DNA from: Pacificispira sp033344895
GTDB lineage: Bacteria > Pseudomonadota > Alphaproteobacteria > UBA8366 > Aestuariispiraceae
Length of the DNA stretch: 64,000 bases
Direction of reading: 5' to 3'
NCBI GenBank assembly: GCA_965229685.1
Contig: OZ245920.1
Coordinates: forward strand, 2,542,001-2,606,000
Both the position numbers and the translations under genes were made by a program. Positions 1 through 7,816 of the stretch are shown here, one piece after another; the stretch's first letter is position 1, and each line of letters opens with the position of its first letter. Below the pieces are notes generated by a model. That model was given only the letters and a program-made list of their open reading frames with translations, was not told where the DNA came from and searched no databases.

Positions 1-114
1 CGCCAGATTTACCGTCGCCTGTGCCACGCCAGGCACGCCGGAAAGAGCCTTTTCCACTGTGCGGGCGCAGCCGGCACAGGTCATTCCATCAATGTCGAAT
101 TCTTGGATAGCCAT
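1..114 (-). CDS. copA: Copper-translocating P-type ATPase, N-terminal fragment (cut by window start)
   Basis: Only the first 38 codons are in the window. They encode the start of a heavy-metal-associated (HMA) domain with the motif GMTCAGCARTVEKAL, whose two cysteines bind Cu(I). The family exports cytoplasmic copper across the inner membrane. The gene is divergent from cueR, and a CueR-type promoter lies between them, which supports a copper pump over another HMA protein such as a CopZ chaperone. The fragment cannot exclude a short chaperone, because the ATPase core lies outside the window. Confidence 0.75.
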   Translation of the reverse strand, partial: MAIQEFDIDGMTCAGCARTVEKALSGVPGVAQATVNLA

Positions 115-138
115 CTTGCCACCTTCCTTTCGCCACCC

Positions 139-169
139 TAGATGGGGCTTCCAGTGACTGGAAGGTCAA
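139..169 (-). promoter_or_regulatory. CueR-type promoter of the leftward copA
   Basis: Read leftward, TTGACC (-35, 164-169) is separated by 19 bp from CATCTA (weak -10, 139-144). The perfect 17-nt palindrome CTTCCAGTGACTGGAAG (148-164) fills the spacer. A 19-bp spacer with a CTTCCAGT/ACTGGAAG dyad is the known design of MerR-family CueR-activated promoters. Confidence 0.8.
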
Positions 170-177
170 GAGGTGTA

Positions 178-208
178 TTGACCCTCCAGTGGGTGGAAGC
201 TTTAAAAA
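178..208 (+). promoter_or_regulatory. Second MerR-type promoter, reading into cueR
   Basis: TTGACC (178-183), a 19-bp spacer and TAAAAA (203-208) read toward cueR. The spacer holds an imperfect dyad (CTCCAGTGGGTGGAAG). The over-long spacer suggests that cueR and the cytochrome c gene behind it are also under CueR control. Confidence 0.65.
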
Positions 209-237
209 AAATTCCTTCGGCACCTGGAGGGCGGAAA

Positions 238-630
238 ATGAACATATCGGACGCGGCCAAACTGACCGGATTGCCCGCCAAGACAATTCGGTATTACGAA
301 CAGATCGACCTTGTGTCCGCGACGCGCTGCGACAACGGGTATCGCGATTTCAGCTATGAGGACGTGCAGCTCCTGCACTTCGTAAAACGCGCGCGGGACC
401 TCGGATTCTCGGTCGAGGATTGCCGCACGCTTCTGGGCCTCTACACCGACGAGAACCGGACCAGCGCCGAGGTTAAGGCGGTGGCGCAGAACCACCTGGT
501 GGAAATCGACGCGAAGATCCGGCAGCTGAACGCGATGCGCGATACGCTGTCGCATCTGGTGCACTGTTGCGACGGAGATTCCCGCCCGTCCTGTCCAATC
601 CTGGAAAACCTTGCCGGAGACAAACCATGA
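238..630 (+). CDS. cueR: CueR-like MerR-family copper-responsive regulator
   Basis: A 130-residue cytoplasmic regulator with an N-terminal winged helix-turn-helix (residues 1-70), a dimerisation helix (about 78-108) and a C-terminal metal loop. Cys111 and Cys119 are separated by seven residues, followed by PILENL. Ser76 sits where CueR has Ser77. These are the marks of the Cu(I)/Ag(I)/Au(I) branch. The ATG at 238 is chosen because GGAGG lies 7 bases upstream and the N-terminus MNISDAAKL fits the family; an earlier in-frame ATG at 142 would add an unrelated leader across the operator. The stop overlaps the ATG of the cytochrome gene (ATGA), implying translational coupling. Confidence 0.88.
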   Translation: MNISDAAKLTGLPAKTIRYYEQIDLVSATRCDNGYRDFSYEDVQLLHFVKRARDLGFSVEDCRTLLGLYTDENRTSAEVKAVAQNHLVEIDAKIRQLNAMRDTLSHLVHCCDGDSRPSCPILENLAGDKP

Positions 631-1061
631 CTTGCCGGATGGCACTTGCCGCCGCTTCCGTTCTTGCAATGACGACCGCGGCCGCATCGGCCGAAACCTT
701 CTTCCTGCCCGACGACAAAGACTTCATCGGTCTCGGCAGCGTGATCTATCAGTCGGAATGCGCGGCATGCCATGGGGCAAAACTGGAAGGCGAGCCGGAT
801 TGGCGGCAGCGCAAGGCCAATGGAAGAATGCCTGCCCCGCCCCATGACGAAACCGGGCACACATGGCATCACAGCGAACGCCAGTTGTTCGACATCACCA
901 AATACGGCCTGCAGAAATTTGCCGGCGAGGACTACCAGACCGACATGCCGGCCTATGCTGAGAAACTGACCGACGCAGAGATCATCGCCGTACTGTCCTA
1001 CATCAAGAGCACCTGGCCTGCGGAAATCCGGGCGCGCCACGACAAAATGAGCCGTCAGTAG
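627..1061 (+). CDS. Secreted single-haem cytochrome c, co-transcribed with cueR
   Basis: A 144-residue protein with a Sec signal peptide (cleavage near ASA-ET) and one haem c motif, CAACH, about residue 49. Methionines near the C-terminus (TDMPAY) could be the axial ligand. It should be a periplasmic electron carrier of the small class I type. The start at 627 overlaps the cueR stop; a longer in-frame start at 567 would lie inside cueR and spoil the signal peptide. Linkage to cueR and copA suggests a copper-related role, for example accepting electrons from periplasmic Cu(I) oxidation, but this is inference. Confidence 0.75.
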   Translation: MTCRMALAAASVLAMTTAAASAETFFLPDDKDFIGLGSVIYQSECAACHGAKLEGEPDWRQRKANGRMPAPPHDETGHTWHHSERQLFDITKYGLQKFAGEDYQTDMPAYAEKLTDAEIIAVLSYIKSTWPAEIRARHDKMSRQ

Positions 1062-1239
1062 CGCGCTGCGGCTTTGTCCATCCACGTCATCGATGGTTTA
1101 CTTGCCACCCTGCGGCCGGAAGTCCGAAACTGCCAGGGCCTGAGACATCCGCAGGGACTCTCGCCGCCCGCACCCGGTCTGCTCGATCCGGACGGATTCG
1201 GCAGGTGCCCAAATTCGAAGTCCTGAAGGGAAAAGCCAG

Positions 1240-2904
1240 ATGAAAGCCTCCGACCTTTTCGTTCAATGTCTCGAATCCGAAGGGGTCGAACGGATATTCG
1301 GCGTACCCGGCGAAGAAAACGCCGATGTCATGATCTCCCTGATGAATTCCAACATCGATTTCGTGCTGTGCCGGCACGAGCAGGCCGCCGCCTTCGCAGC
1401 GGATGCCTATGGCCGCCTGACCGGCAAGGCGGGCGTGTGCCTGTCGACACTGGGCCCGGGGGCAACGAACCTCGTCACCGGTCTGGCCGATGCAAACATG
1501 GATCGCGCCCCGGTGGTCGCTATTATCGGTCAGGGATCCACCAACCGGCTGCACAAGGAAAGCCACCAGAACATGGATTCCGTCGCGATGATGCGACCGA
1601 TCTCCAAATGGGCCCAGTCCATCGTCTCCGCCAAGAACATCACGGAAGTGGTTCGCAAGGCGTTCAAGGTGGCCGAGCAGGAGAAGCCCGGTGTCACGGT
1701 GATCGAACTGCCGGAAGATGTCGCCAAGCAGGAAATCGACGACAAGCCGATCCGCATCAACAAGGTCCGCCGCCCGGCCGCCGACCACAAGGCGATTGCG
1801 GAGGCCGCACGCCTGATCGGCCAGGCCCGGAAGCCGATCATCCTGGCAGGCAATGGCGCGATCCGGAAACGCGCCGCAAAGCAGCTCTATCGCCTGGCGA
1901 CGAAAACCGGGATCGGTGTCGTGAATACCTTCATGGGCAAGGGCGCAGTGCCGATGGACGATCCGCATTGCCTCTTCACCATGGGGCTGGGCTCCGGCGA
2001 CTATAACAACCTTGCCTTCGACGATGCCGATCTGGTGATCTCCTGCGGCTACGATCTGGTCGAATACGGTCCGGCGGCATGGAACCGGACCAACAAGGAC
2101 GACAAGACGATCATCCATATCGATTTCTGGCCCGCGGAAGTCGACCGCGACTATCAGCCGACTGTGGAAGTCGTCGCGGATCTGGCCGACGCCCTGTGGC
2201 AATTGAACGAGGCGGTCAATGACATGTACGAGGACCGCCTGCCCCTGTTCGATATCCACGACCGGGCGAAGCTGCGCGGGATCATGTCGGACGAGTTCTC
2301 CGCCGAGAAGGACGATACCGCCGTCCCGGTCAAGCCGCAGAAGATCCTGTGGGATGTCCGTCAGTTCATGGGGCCCGACGACATTCTGCTGTCCGATGTC
2401 GGGGCGCACAAGATGTGGATCGCGCGCCACTATCAGTGTCAGGAGCCCAATACCTGCCTGATCTCCAACGGATTTTGCACGATGGGTTTCGCCATGCCGG
2501 GATCGATCGGCGCAAAGATGGCGTATCCGGACAGAAAGGTCCTGTCGATTTCCGGCGATGCCGGTTTCCTGATGAATGTGCAGGAACTGGAAACCGCGGT
2601 GCGCCGGAAGCTGAACGTGGTTGCCATGGTCTGGTGCGACGGCGAATACGGCCTGATCAAGTGGAAGCAGCAGAACGGCTTCCAGGGCAAGCATTCGGAC
2701 CTCGCCTTCAACAATCCGGACTTCGTCCAGCTGGCGAAGAGCTTCGGCATGTGGGGCCGGGAGATCACCGCGACGGATCAGATCATTCCGACCCTGGAGG
2801 AGGCGTTCCAGCAGGACGGCCCCGCCCTGATCGCGATTCCGGTCGATTACTCCGAGAACATGCGCCTGTCGGAGCGGCTGGGGAATGTCAGCGTCGCCCT
2901 GTAA
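1240..2904 (+). CDS. Acetolactate synthase-type ThDP enzyme (catalytic subunit)
   Basis: A 554-residue thiamine diphosphate enzyme. The N-terminal PYR domain has the catalytic Glu region (RHEQAAAFAADAYGR, about residue 47). A central domain follows, then a C-terminal PP domain with the ThDP/Mg motif GDAGFLMN and a downstream DGEYG. The family joins two pyruvates to 2-acetolactate. No regulatory small subunit is beside it, and the overall pattern is nearer to the catabolic AlsS type than to biosynthetic IlvB. Other ThDP enzymes of the group (for example glyoxylate carboligase or sulfoacetaldehyde acetyltransferase) cannot be excluded. An AAGGG-like ribosome site precedes the ATG. GC-rich and core-like. 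Confidence 0.8.
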   Translation: MKASDLFVQCLESEGVERIFGVPGEENADVMISLMNSNIDFVLCRHEQAAAFAADAYGRLTGKAGVCLSTLGPGATNLVTGLADANMDRAPVVAIIGQGSTNRLHKESHQNMDSVAMMRPISKWAQSIVSAKNITEVVRKAFKVAEQEKPGVTVIELPEDVAKQEIDDKPIRINKVRRPAADHKAIAEAARLIGQARKPIILAGNGAIRKRAAKQLYRLATKTGIGVVNTFMGKGAVPMDDPHCLFTMGLGSGDYNNLAFDDADLVISCGYDLVEYGPAAWNRTNKDDKTIIHIDFWPAEVDRDYQPTVEVVADLADALWQLNEAVNDMYEDRLPLFDIHDRAKLRGIMSDEFSAEKDDTAVPVKPQKILWDVRQFMGPDDILLSDVGAHKMWIARHYQCQEPNTCLISNGFCTMGFAMPGSIGAKMAYPDRKVLSISGDAGFLMNVQELETAVRRKLNVVAMVWCDGEYGLIKWKQQNGFQGKHSDLAFNNPDFVQLAKSFGMWGREITATDQIIPTLEEAFQQDGPALIAIPVDYSENMRLSERLGNVSVAL

Positions 2905-2975
2905 AGGCGCGGGCATTGTCCCCCTGCCCCGCGACGCGTAGGGTCCGCCGAAATCGATTTTCCGACGGAGGCGAC

Positions 2976-3878
2976 ATGCTGAAATCAGTTCGTATGGCAG
3001 CCCTCGCGGCGTGTGTCTGCCTGTGTCCGGTCGCGCCCGCCATCGCCCAGGAGGACACGGCGCTGGTCGAACGCTGGCAGGCACTGACGCCCGGCGACCA
3101 GGCAACGCTGCCGCAGGCGCTTCGATCCGGCGATGCGGTTCTGATGACCGTCGACGGGTCGGCAAACCACGCCTTCTGGTCAGAGCTGGCGGCGCGCGGC
3201 TGGTTGCGGCCGGTGGAGCCGCCGGCGGGATTGCCGCCAGAAACCAGAACCTTTGCCATCACGCCGGAGGGGCGGCGACCCCTGGCACGGTTCCTGACCG
3301 CAAACCCGGCCGCCGGCACGGCACCGGACAGGGCAGTCCCGGACAGGGCATTCTATGAAGACCGCTGCGGTGCGCTCTTCCAGCCCGGCGAAAGGGTCTA
3401 CAGCCGCCCCGAAGAGGAAATGCCCTGGGTCGCGATGTTCGCCCTGGGCTTCTACAGCGCGGCATCCCCGAACGGACTCGGCGTCAACGAAATCGCAACC
3501 CGGCGGGATGTCATTCCGGGGCTCCGGCAGCATTGCCTGGATGACCCGGAGGCCAGCTTTCTGGAGGCGCTGTCGAACACGATTCCCGCGCCCCTGCCCG
3601 ACCGGCCCGCAGTTGAAGGCGGTGTCATGTTCGGCGGATCCTGCGACGCGGTTTTCGGTCGCCCGCCGAATCCCTTCAAGGGCAATCCCAATGAGTTCAC
3701 CATGCTGGTTCACTTCGTGCTCGGCTATTACACGGCCAAGGGCGCGGCGTGGAATCTGAGCCCTGCGGAACTGGACGACCGGCGCGATCTGATGCCGATG
3801 ATCTATGATGCCTGTATGCGCAGCCCGCAGCAGGACCTGACCGCCGCCCTGGACGCGACCGTCCCGGGCGCCCCCTGA
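2976..3878 (+). CDS. Exported protein of unknown function with an internal duplication
   Basis: A 300-residue protein with a Sec signal peptide (cut after PAIAQ, about residue 25). A short region of winged-helix-like sequence follows (about residues 28-105). Then come two similar repeats, each starting with a Cys in CGALF or CDAVF, running through GFYSAAS or GYYTAKG and a RRD motif, and ending in a conserved Cys followed by an acidic or polar helix. The pattern of about 80 residues with two cysteines recalls small HdeA/Rap1a-like periplasmic domains, but the match is by eye only. GGAG precedes the ATG at 2976. The gene stands alone between the acetolactate synthase and another exported protein. 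Confidence 0.7.
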   Translation: MLKSVRMAALAACVCLCPVAPAIAQEDTALVERWQALTPGDQATLPQALRSGDAVLMTVDGSANHAFWSELAARGWLRPVEPPAGLPPETRTFAITPEGRRPLARFLTANPAAGTAPDRAVPDRAFYEDRCGALFQPGERVYSRPEEEMPWVAMFALGFYSAASPNGLGVNEIATRRDVIPGLRQHCLDDPEASFLEALSNTIPAPLPDRPAVEGGVMFGGSCDAVFGRPPNPFKGNPNEFTMLVHFVLGYYTAKGAAWNLSPAELDDRRDLMPMIYDACMRSPQQDLTAALDATVPGAP

Positions 3879-4269
3879 ATGCACCAAGACCGTCGGGGCG
3901 CGCATCTCAAGCGTCGGATATCGCCCCTATCTATCTGAAACCAAATTATAAATTTCCCTGACCGGGAGCCGAGGGCGCCGATCACATTTTCGGCAAGGCG
4001 AATATATTTACTCGAACTTTACCAGAATCGTCCCAACATCAATGTAAAGACATGTCTCGCTAGGTCGACGGAGACATCGACAGTGACATCGGCGGAGACA
4101 TTGGCAGGAGGGTCGGCCCCGCACGGCCATGGTTCGATGGGACAGTGTCGGGACCGCAAAAGAGGACGTGCATCAGCAGGGAGCGTAGGCGAAACGGCGC
4201 AGAATGCGCCATGGCAGTGGGTCGGTTCGGACCCGTTCGGTTCCGATCCGGTCCGGAAAGGAGAACGCC
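3879..4269. other. Gene-free stretch with short tandem repeats
   Basis: No convincing gene is seen. The segment around 4010-4050 is AT-richer than its surroundings and could hold a promoter for the gene at 4270. It includes three 12-bp repeats (4073-4108). A run of TTCGG/GATCCGG-like words at 4220-4257 ends at the ribosome site of the next gene. Confidence 0.6.
4073..4108. repeat. Three tandem 12-bp units
   Basis: The units are GACATCGACAGT, GACATCGGCGGA and GACATTGGCAGG, head to tail. A partial unit (GGTCGACGGA) lies just before. This could be a binding-site array or a simple slippage product. Confidence 0.55.
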
Positions 4270-4695
4270 ATGACACGCTCAGACATCGGATTCACGGACC
4301 GGAACTCTCCGTACAACACCATTCGTCCGAATTCAGCCGCAAGTGACGCGACGGCACGCGCCCCGTGGCAGGCGACCCGTCTGAGCCTGGTGACCGCGGC
4401 GTTTGTGGCGGCATTGGCTCTCGCCTGGCCGCTCAAGGTCGCGGATGCACAAGCGGCGGCCTGCGGTCTGCGGGACTCCGTGGTCGAACGCCTCAAGATC
4501 GGGTTCAACGAGACCGAAGCGGGATACGGCGTGACGGGCAGCGGCATGGTCGCCGAACTGTTCGTCTCCGACTCGGGATCCTGGACGATTGTCATCACCC
4601 GCCCCGACGGGATCAGCTGCCTGGTCGCCGCCGGCCAATCCTGGGAAATGAAGCCGGAGATCGCGAAGAAAGCAGCCCCGGACCCGGCCTCCTGA
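4270..4695 (+). CDS. Membrane-anchored or exported protein of unknown function
   Basis: A 141-residue protein. A polar N-terminal tail of about 35 residues precedes one hydrophobic segment (about 39-57, ending near ADAQA), which acts as a signal peptide or anchor. The exported part has a conserved-looking core: Cys (about 64), LKIGFNETEAGYGVTG, a beta-rich SGSWTIVITRPDG and a second Cys about residue 119, consistent with one disulfide. I recognise no named domain. The ATG at 4270 has GGAAAGGAG just upstream. This is the last GC-rich, core-like gene before the island. Confidence 0.65.
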   Translation: MTRSDIGFTDRNSPYNTIRPNSAASDATARAPWQATRLSLVTAAFVAALALAWPLKVADAQAAACGLRDSVVERLKIGFNETEAGYGVTGSGMVAELFVSDSGSWTIVITRPDGISCLVAAGQSWEMKPEIAKKAAPDPAS

Positions 4696-4870
4696 CCCGG
4701 CACCGAACGAGCGTCAATGTTCAGTCGAGATCTCGGGCGGTCTGAAAAGACACCAGAACCGGACTCGCCGCAGCGTAGAGTTCGCTGGGGCATGCCGATT
4801 GTTGCAGGCGCACGATACGGATCAGTCTGAAACGAAAGCACAAGCGGACGGGCTGCCCTGTGGAGTTAAT

Positions 4871-4898
4871 CTGCCGGGTTTTGACCCATAACGGACTC
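4871..4898. repeat. Partial copy of the dispersed island repeat (left edge)
   Basis: TTGACCCATAACGGACT matches the right end of the fuller repeat copies (for example TGACCCACTACGGACGTT at 20144). It sits exactly where core-like GC-rich sequence gives way to the AT-richer island genes, overlapping the stop of the first island gene. Confidence 0.5.
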
Positions 4899-6147
4899 AA
4901 TGGCCGGCTTGTACAGGCGATCTCATAATGCTTCTGACTAATCCGAATTGTGCGGCTGCGGCTAAAGCGGAAATTGTAAAGATCGCTATGGCGCTACCAG
5001 AATCCGCAATGACTCCGCCAATCAGAGGGAAAAGATAGGCGGGTGTCGTAAGGGCATTGAAGTAGCCGCTATAAGCGGGGCGTAGCGCCTCGGGTGAAAT
5101 ATCCATCAGGAAGCCAATGACCGCGATCGTCAGGCCATTTGCCAACGCACCGAGAACGAAAAAAACGCCCGCAAATATTACGAATGGATCAATTTCGCTA
5201 GGCATCGCGCCAGATGAGAAAATTAACACCGCGAAGGGAGGCAAGATGCGTAAGAAGGTTATCCCTTGAAGCAAGCTACCTTTGCCGCGAGCATCACCCC
5301 ACCAGCCCCAAAGTACGTTCGAAACTAGACCGCCTGCTGTTTGGGCACCAAGCAGAATAGCTACCCGCTGTAGATCAAACCCCAACTCGGCGACATGAAC
5401 CACGTAAAAAGGCATCGCCATCATAACAGCACCACCGCACCACTGGGCAAAAACGAACATTCGAAATTGCTTATCTCTTACGAAGACTTTTCTTCCTTCA
5501 AGTAAGTAGATGTGAAAGCTCGGAATTTTTAAGCTGCCTTTGGCTTGCGGAGGTTCTCCCATTGTAACAAACACGATAGATGAAATAAGCATCAGCCCGG
5601 CCGCAATAGCGAACAGTGCGGCGTAGGAGACTGGAAACATCTGGGCGGCAAGGAGCCTGTCGGCAAGATAAGCGACACCTAGCGCCAGGACGCCACCGCC
5701 GAAAAACCGGGTCGCCAACAGCCGACTTCGCAGCTCGGACGGCACCGCCCGGGCGACAATATCATTATATGGGACGGCTACGATCCCACTGACAAAGGCA
5801 TAGGCGGTCCAGAGGGTCATCACTGCGGCACCTAGCCAGGGGGCCTTCCAATCCGCACTGTAGAACAGGGTTGCCGCTATACAACCGATGCAAAGGGCGC
5901 GCCCGAAGGCGCCAATCATATAGTAACGCCGGCTGTCTGCACCTCGCTGCGCAAGAAAGCCAACGAAGAGTTGTGGGAACAACCAACCAATTCGGAGAAT
6001 CGTAGTTACGGCGCCGACAAGAATAGAGCTGCCGGTCAATTGGAAAACTAGGGCCGCAACAATAGTCGAGGAGTCTACGGCGGACGATCCAGCCTGGAAT
6101 GTGACACCGGCCATCGCAACGCTGGCAAAACGACGGCGTACTGTCAT
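4897..6147 (-). CDS. Major facilitator superfamily transporter
   Basis: A 416-residue inner-membrane protein with about 12 hydrophobic helices. It has an MFS-like loop between helices 2 and 3 and a long central loop (about residues 195-225). The substrate is unknown. It is the last gene of a three-gene leftward operon: its ATG overlaps the stop of the CcdA-like gene by 4 bases (ATGA). The unit is driven from a MerR-type promoter in front of the Grx-MauE gene, so the transporter probably exports, or responds to, a metal, metalloid or thiol-linked compound. Codon use is clearly less GC-biased than in the left flank, consistent with transfer. Confidence 0.8.
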   Translation of the reverse strand: MTVRRRFASVAMAGVTFQAGSSAVDSSTIVAALVFQLTGSSILVGAVTTILRIGWLFPQLFVGFLAQRGADSRRYYMIGAFGRALCIGCIAATLFYSADWKAPWLGAAVMTLWTAYAFVSGIVAVPYNDIVARAVPSELRSRLLATRFFGGGVLALGVAYLADRLLAAQMFPVSYAALFAIAAGLMLISSIVFVTMGEPPQAKGSLKIPSFHIYLLEGRKVFVRDKQFRMFVFAQWCGGAVMMAMPFYVVHVAELGFDLQRVAILLGAQTAGGLVSNVLWGWWGDARGKGSLLQGITFLRILPPFAVLIFSSGAMPSEIDPFVIFAGVFFVLGALANGLTIAVIGFLMDISPEALRPAYSGYFNALTTPAYLFPLIGGVIADSGSAIAIFTISALAAAAQFGLVRSIMRSPVQAGH

Positions 6148-6818
6148 TTCCCTGACCAGTTTTCAGGGTCTACATAGAGGCCGAACCAAATTGACCATAC
6201 GCCCAACACAAAGAAGGTTGCAGCCAGAACCGAACGTCGCCGTCGCATGTAACCACCGGCCAAGGTCAGCCAACACGTTACTCGCGGCACGTAGATGAAC
6301 AAAGCCAGCGGTAGAGACATGGCCAAGCCAAAAACGGCCATCATTACAAAGCCGGAGGCAGCCGTACCGCCTGTGGCCGCCATAGTTAGCAAGCCAAATA
6401 GGATCGGGGCGGCACAAGCCGGTATGTTCAGTCCAAACGCCAACCCGAGAGTTAAGGGGCTCGTAGCATTGCGCCAAGACCTGGGAGCGATGTCTATGGA
6501 AGCTTTTAGATAATGCGTAGTTCCAAAAACAGCAGCAGCCCCGAGGCATACATACAAAATGCCGAACACGATCCTAAAAGTTGTCTGAACATCGATAATG
6601 TACCGACCAAGTAATGCGATCAGAGCACCGCATCCGCCGGCAACGGTGGTTCTAGTAACGACGAAGGTGATAAAGGCCTTGGTTTGTTGGACGCGCTTCT
6701 GACCTGGCTGCGTACCTAGGAAGATCAAGTGGCCGCCGATTGTACAGGGCTCGACGAATCCAATAAGACCGAGGCCAGCAGGTAAGATGATCAGAGTATG
6801 AAACGAAAGACCAGTCAT
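6144..6818 (-). CDS. CcdA/DsbD-like transmembrane thiol electron carrier
   Basis: A 224-residue protein with about six transmembrane segments. Two cysteines lie in family-like places: GFVEPCTIGGHL near the first helix and NIPACAAPILFG about residue 140. In CcdA and the DsbD core such a Cys pair passes electrons from cytoplasmic thioredoxin to periplasmic thiols. Here the partner is probably the glutaredoxin-MauE protein encoded just upstream. The 4-base overlap with the downstream MFS gene points to coupled translation. It differs clearly from the other, more orthodox CcdA at 12080-12817. Confidence 0.75.
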   Translation of the reverse strand: MTGLSFHTLIILPAGLGLIGFVEPCTIGGHLIFLGTQPGQKRVQQTKAFITFVVTRTTVAGGCGALIALLGRYIIDVQTTFRIVFGILYVCLGAAAVFGTTHYLKASIDIAPRSWRNATSPLTLGLAFGLNIPACAAPILFGLLTMAATGGTAASGFVMMAVFGLAMSLPLALFIYVPRVTCWLTLAGGYMRRRRSVLAATFFVLGVWSIWFGLYVDPENWSGK

Positions 6819-6952
6819 CCAACAACTGTGCGGCTACCAGCAGGTGGAAGGTCAAGCGAATTTCGCCTCCTACAAATGGGGAGCAAGTAGCGTAGGGCCG
6901 GTCAATGCTCAATGAAGGGAAGAGGAGACCGGCCCGCCGAATTAGGTGTCAG

Positions 6953-7741
6953 CTACATGCCGTGCCCAGTTGCGAACGTGACTCCGGCAAGCCCCAATGC
7001 CATCCATACTGCCATTGCGACCATCATGATGTTTTCCGTGAGAGAAACAAATCCGAGTGGCACGTTACTCGACCCGCCAACACAGGCGCACTTGAGCTCC
7101 CGCCGATCAATGTACACGGCCTTGAACACCGAGATGGCGCCGACGCTACCGATGAAAAAGGCCAATGGAATAGAAAGCCAATTCAACGCCCCGGCAATCA
7201 TGAGAACGCCCGCGATCCCTTCAGCAAAGGGGTAGATATAAGAGTACGGAACCCATTTCCGTGCAAGCAGGTCATAGTTCAGAAACATCGTCGAAAAGGT
7301 TTCGACATTCTGCAGCTTTAGCAGGGCGAGGACCGACATGCTGAACGCAATGAACCACTCGATACCTTGGACGGTCAGTGGGGATCCGTGAACAGCGAAA
7401 CTTGTACCCATGGCCATTAGGGCCGTTATACAAAAGAGCGCGATGATCGGTTTGTAGCTAGTCGCACCCGGTTCCGGCACCGACTTGCCTAAATGTCGGC
7501 GCAGGTCGTCATACCCCCCAATTCTTTCTTCTCCAATAAAGACCTGAGGTGTGGTCTTGACATCGTGTTCTTGCTTGAACGCGTCGACTTCCTTTCGGGA
7601 TCGCAATAAGCGATCATCGACGTCATATCCGCTACGGCGAAGCAAATCTTTGGCCTTCAGACCAAACGGACATAAGTGCTCATCGGTCACCATTCGGTAG
7701 AGCACTGCTGAGGTGGGATTCGGTTTTGATACGATGTTCAT
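6953..7741 (-). CDS. Glutaredoxin-MauE/DoxX fusion membrane protein
   Basis: A 262-residue protein. Residues 1-85 form a glutaredoxin fold with the motif CPFG (one thiol instead of CPYC) and the TTPQVFIGEERIGGYDDL strand-helix that binds glutathione in the family. Residues about 95-255 form a four-helix MauE/DoxX-type membrane domain with KCACVGG near the end, a likely second redox pair. The whole suggests transfer of electrons from glutathione into the membrane, possibly via the CcdA-like neighbour. The ATG at 7741 is chosen because the protein then begins just before the glutaredoxin domain and behind the MerR-type promoter; the longer reading would run across the operator. First gene of the operon. 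Confidence 0.8.
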   Translation of the reverse strand: MNIVSKPNPTSAVLYRMVTDEHLCPFGLKAKDLLRRSGYDVDDRLLRSRKEVDAFKQEHDVKTTPQVFIGEERIGGYDDLRRHLGKSVPEPGATSYKPIIALFCITALMAMGTSFAVHGSPLTVQGIEWFIAFSMSVLALLKLQNVETFSTMFLNYDLLARKWVPYSYIYPFAEGIAGVLMIAGALNWLSIPLAFFIGSVGAISVFKAVYIDRRELKCACVGGSSNVPLGFVSLTENIMMVAMAVWMALGLAGVTFATGHGM

Positions 7742-7781
7742 GTTGGCACCTACTAGTTGGGGTATGATACGAAGTGCCGGC

Positions 7782-7813
7782 GTTGTACCTGCCGTATATA
7801 GGTACGGAGTCAA
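7782..7813 (-). promoter_or_regulatory. MerR-type operator and promoter of the Grx-MauE operon
   Basis: Read leftward: TTGACT (7808-7813), the palindrome CCGTACCTATATACGG (7792-7807), then TACAAC (7782-7787), a 20-bp spacer. The palindrome equals the classic Tn501/Tn21 mer operator CCGTAC-N4-GTACGG in its arms and length apart from the inner bases. The over-long spacer is the sign of MerR-type activation by DNA untwisting. Confidence 0.85.
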
Positions 7814-7816
7814 GAT

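Noticed and set aside
1087..3165. Long open frame on the reverse strand (692 codons) opposite the acetolactate synthase gene
   Set aside because: It mirrors the codon pattern of the plus-strand gene, has no start signal and no family features; the plus strand has clear ThDP motifs.
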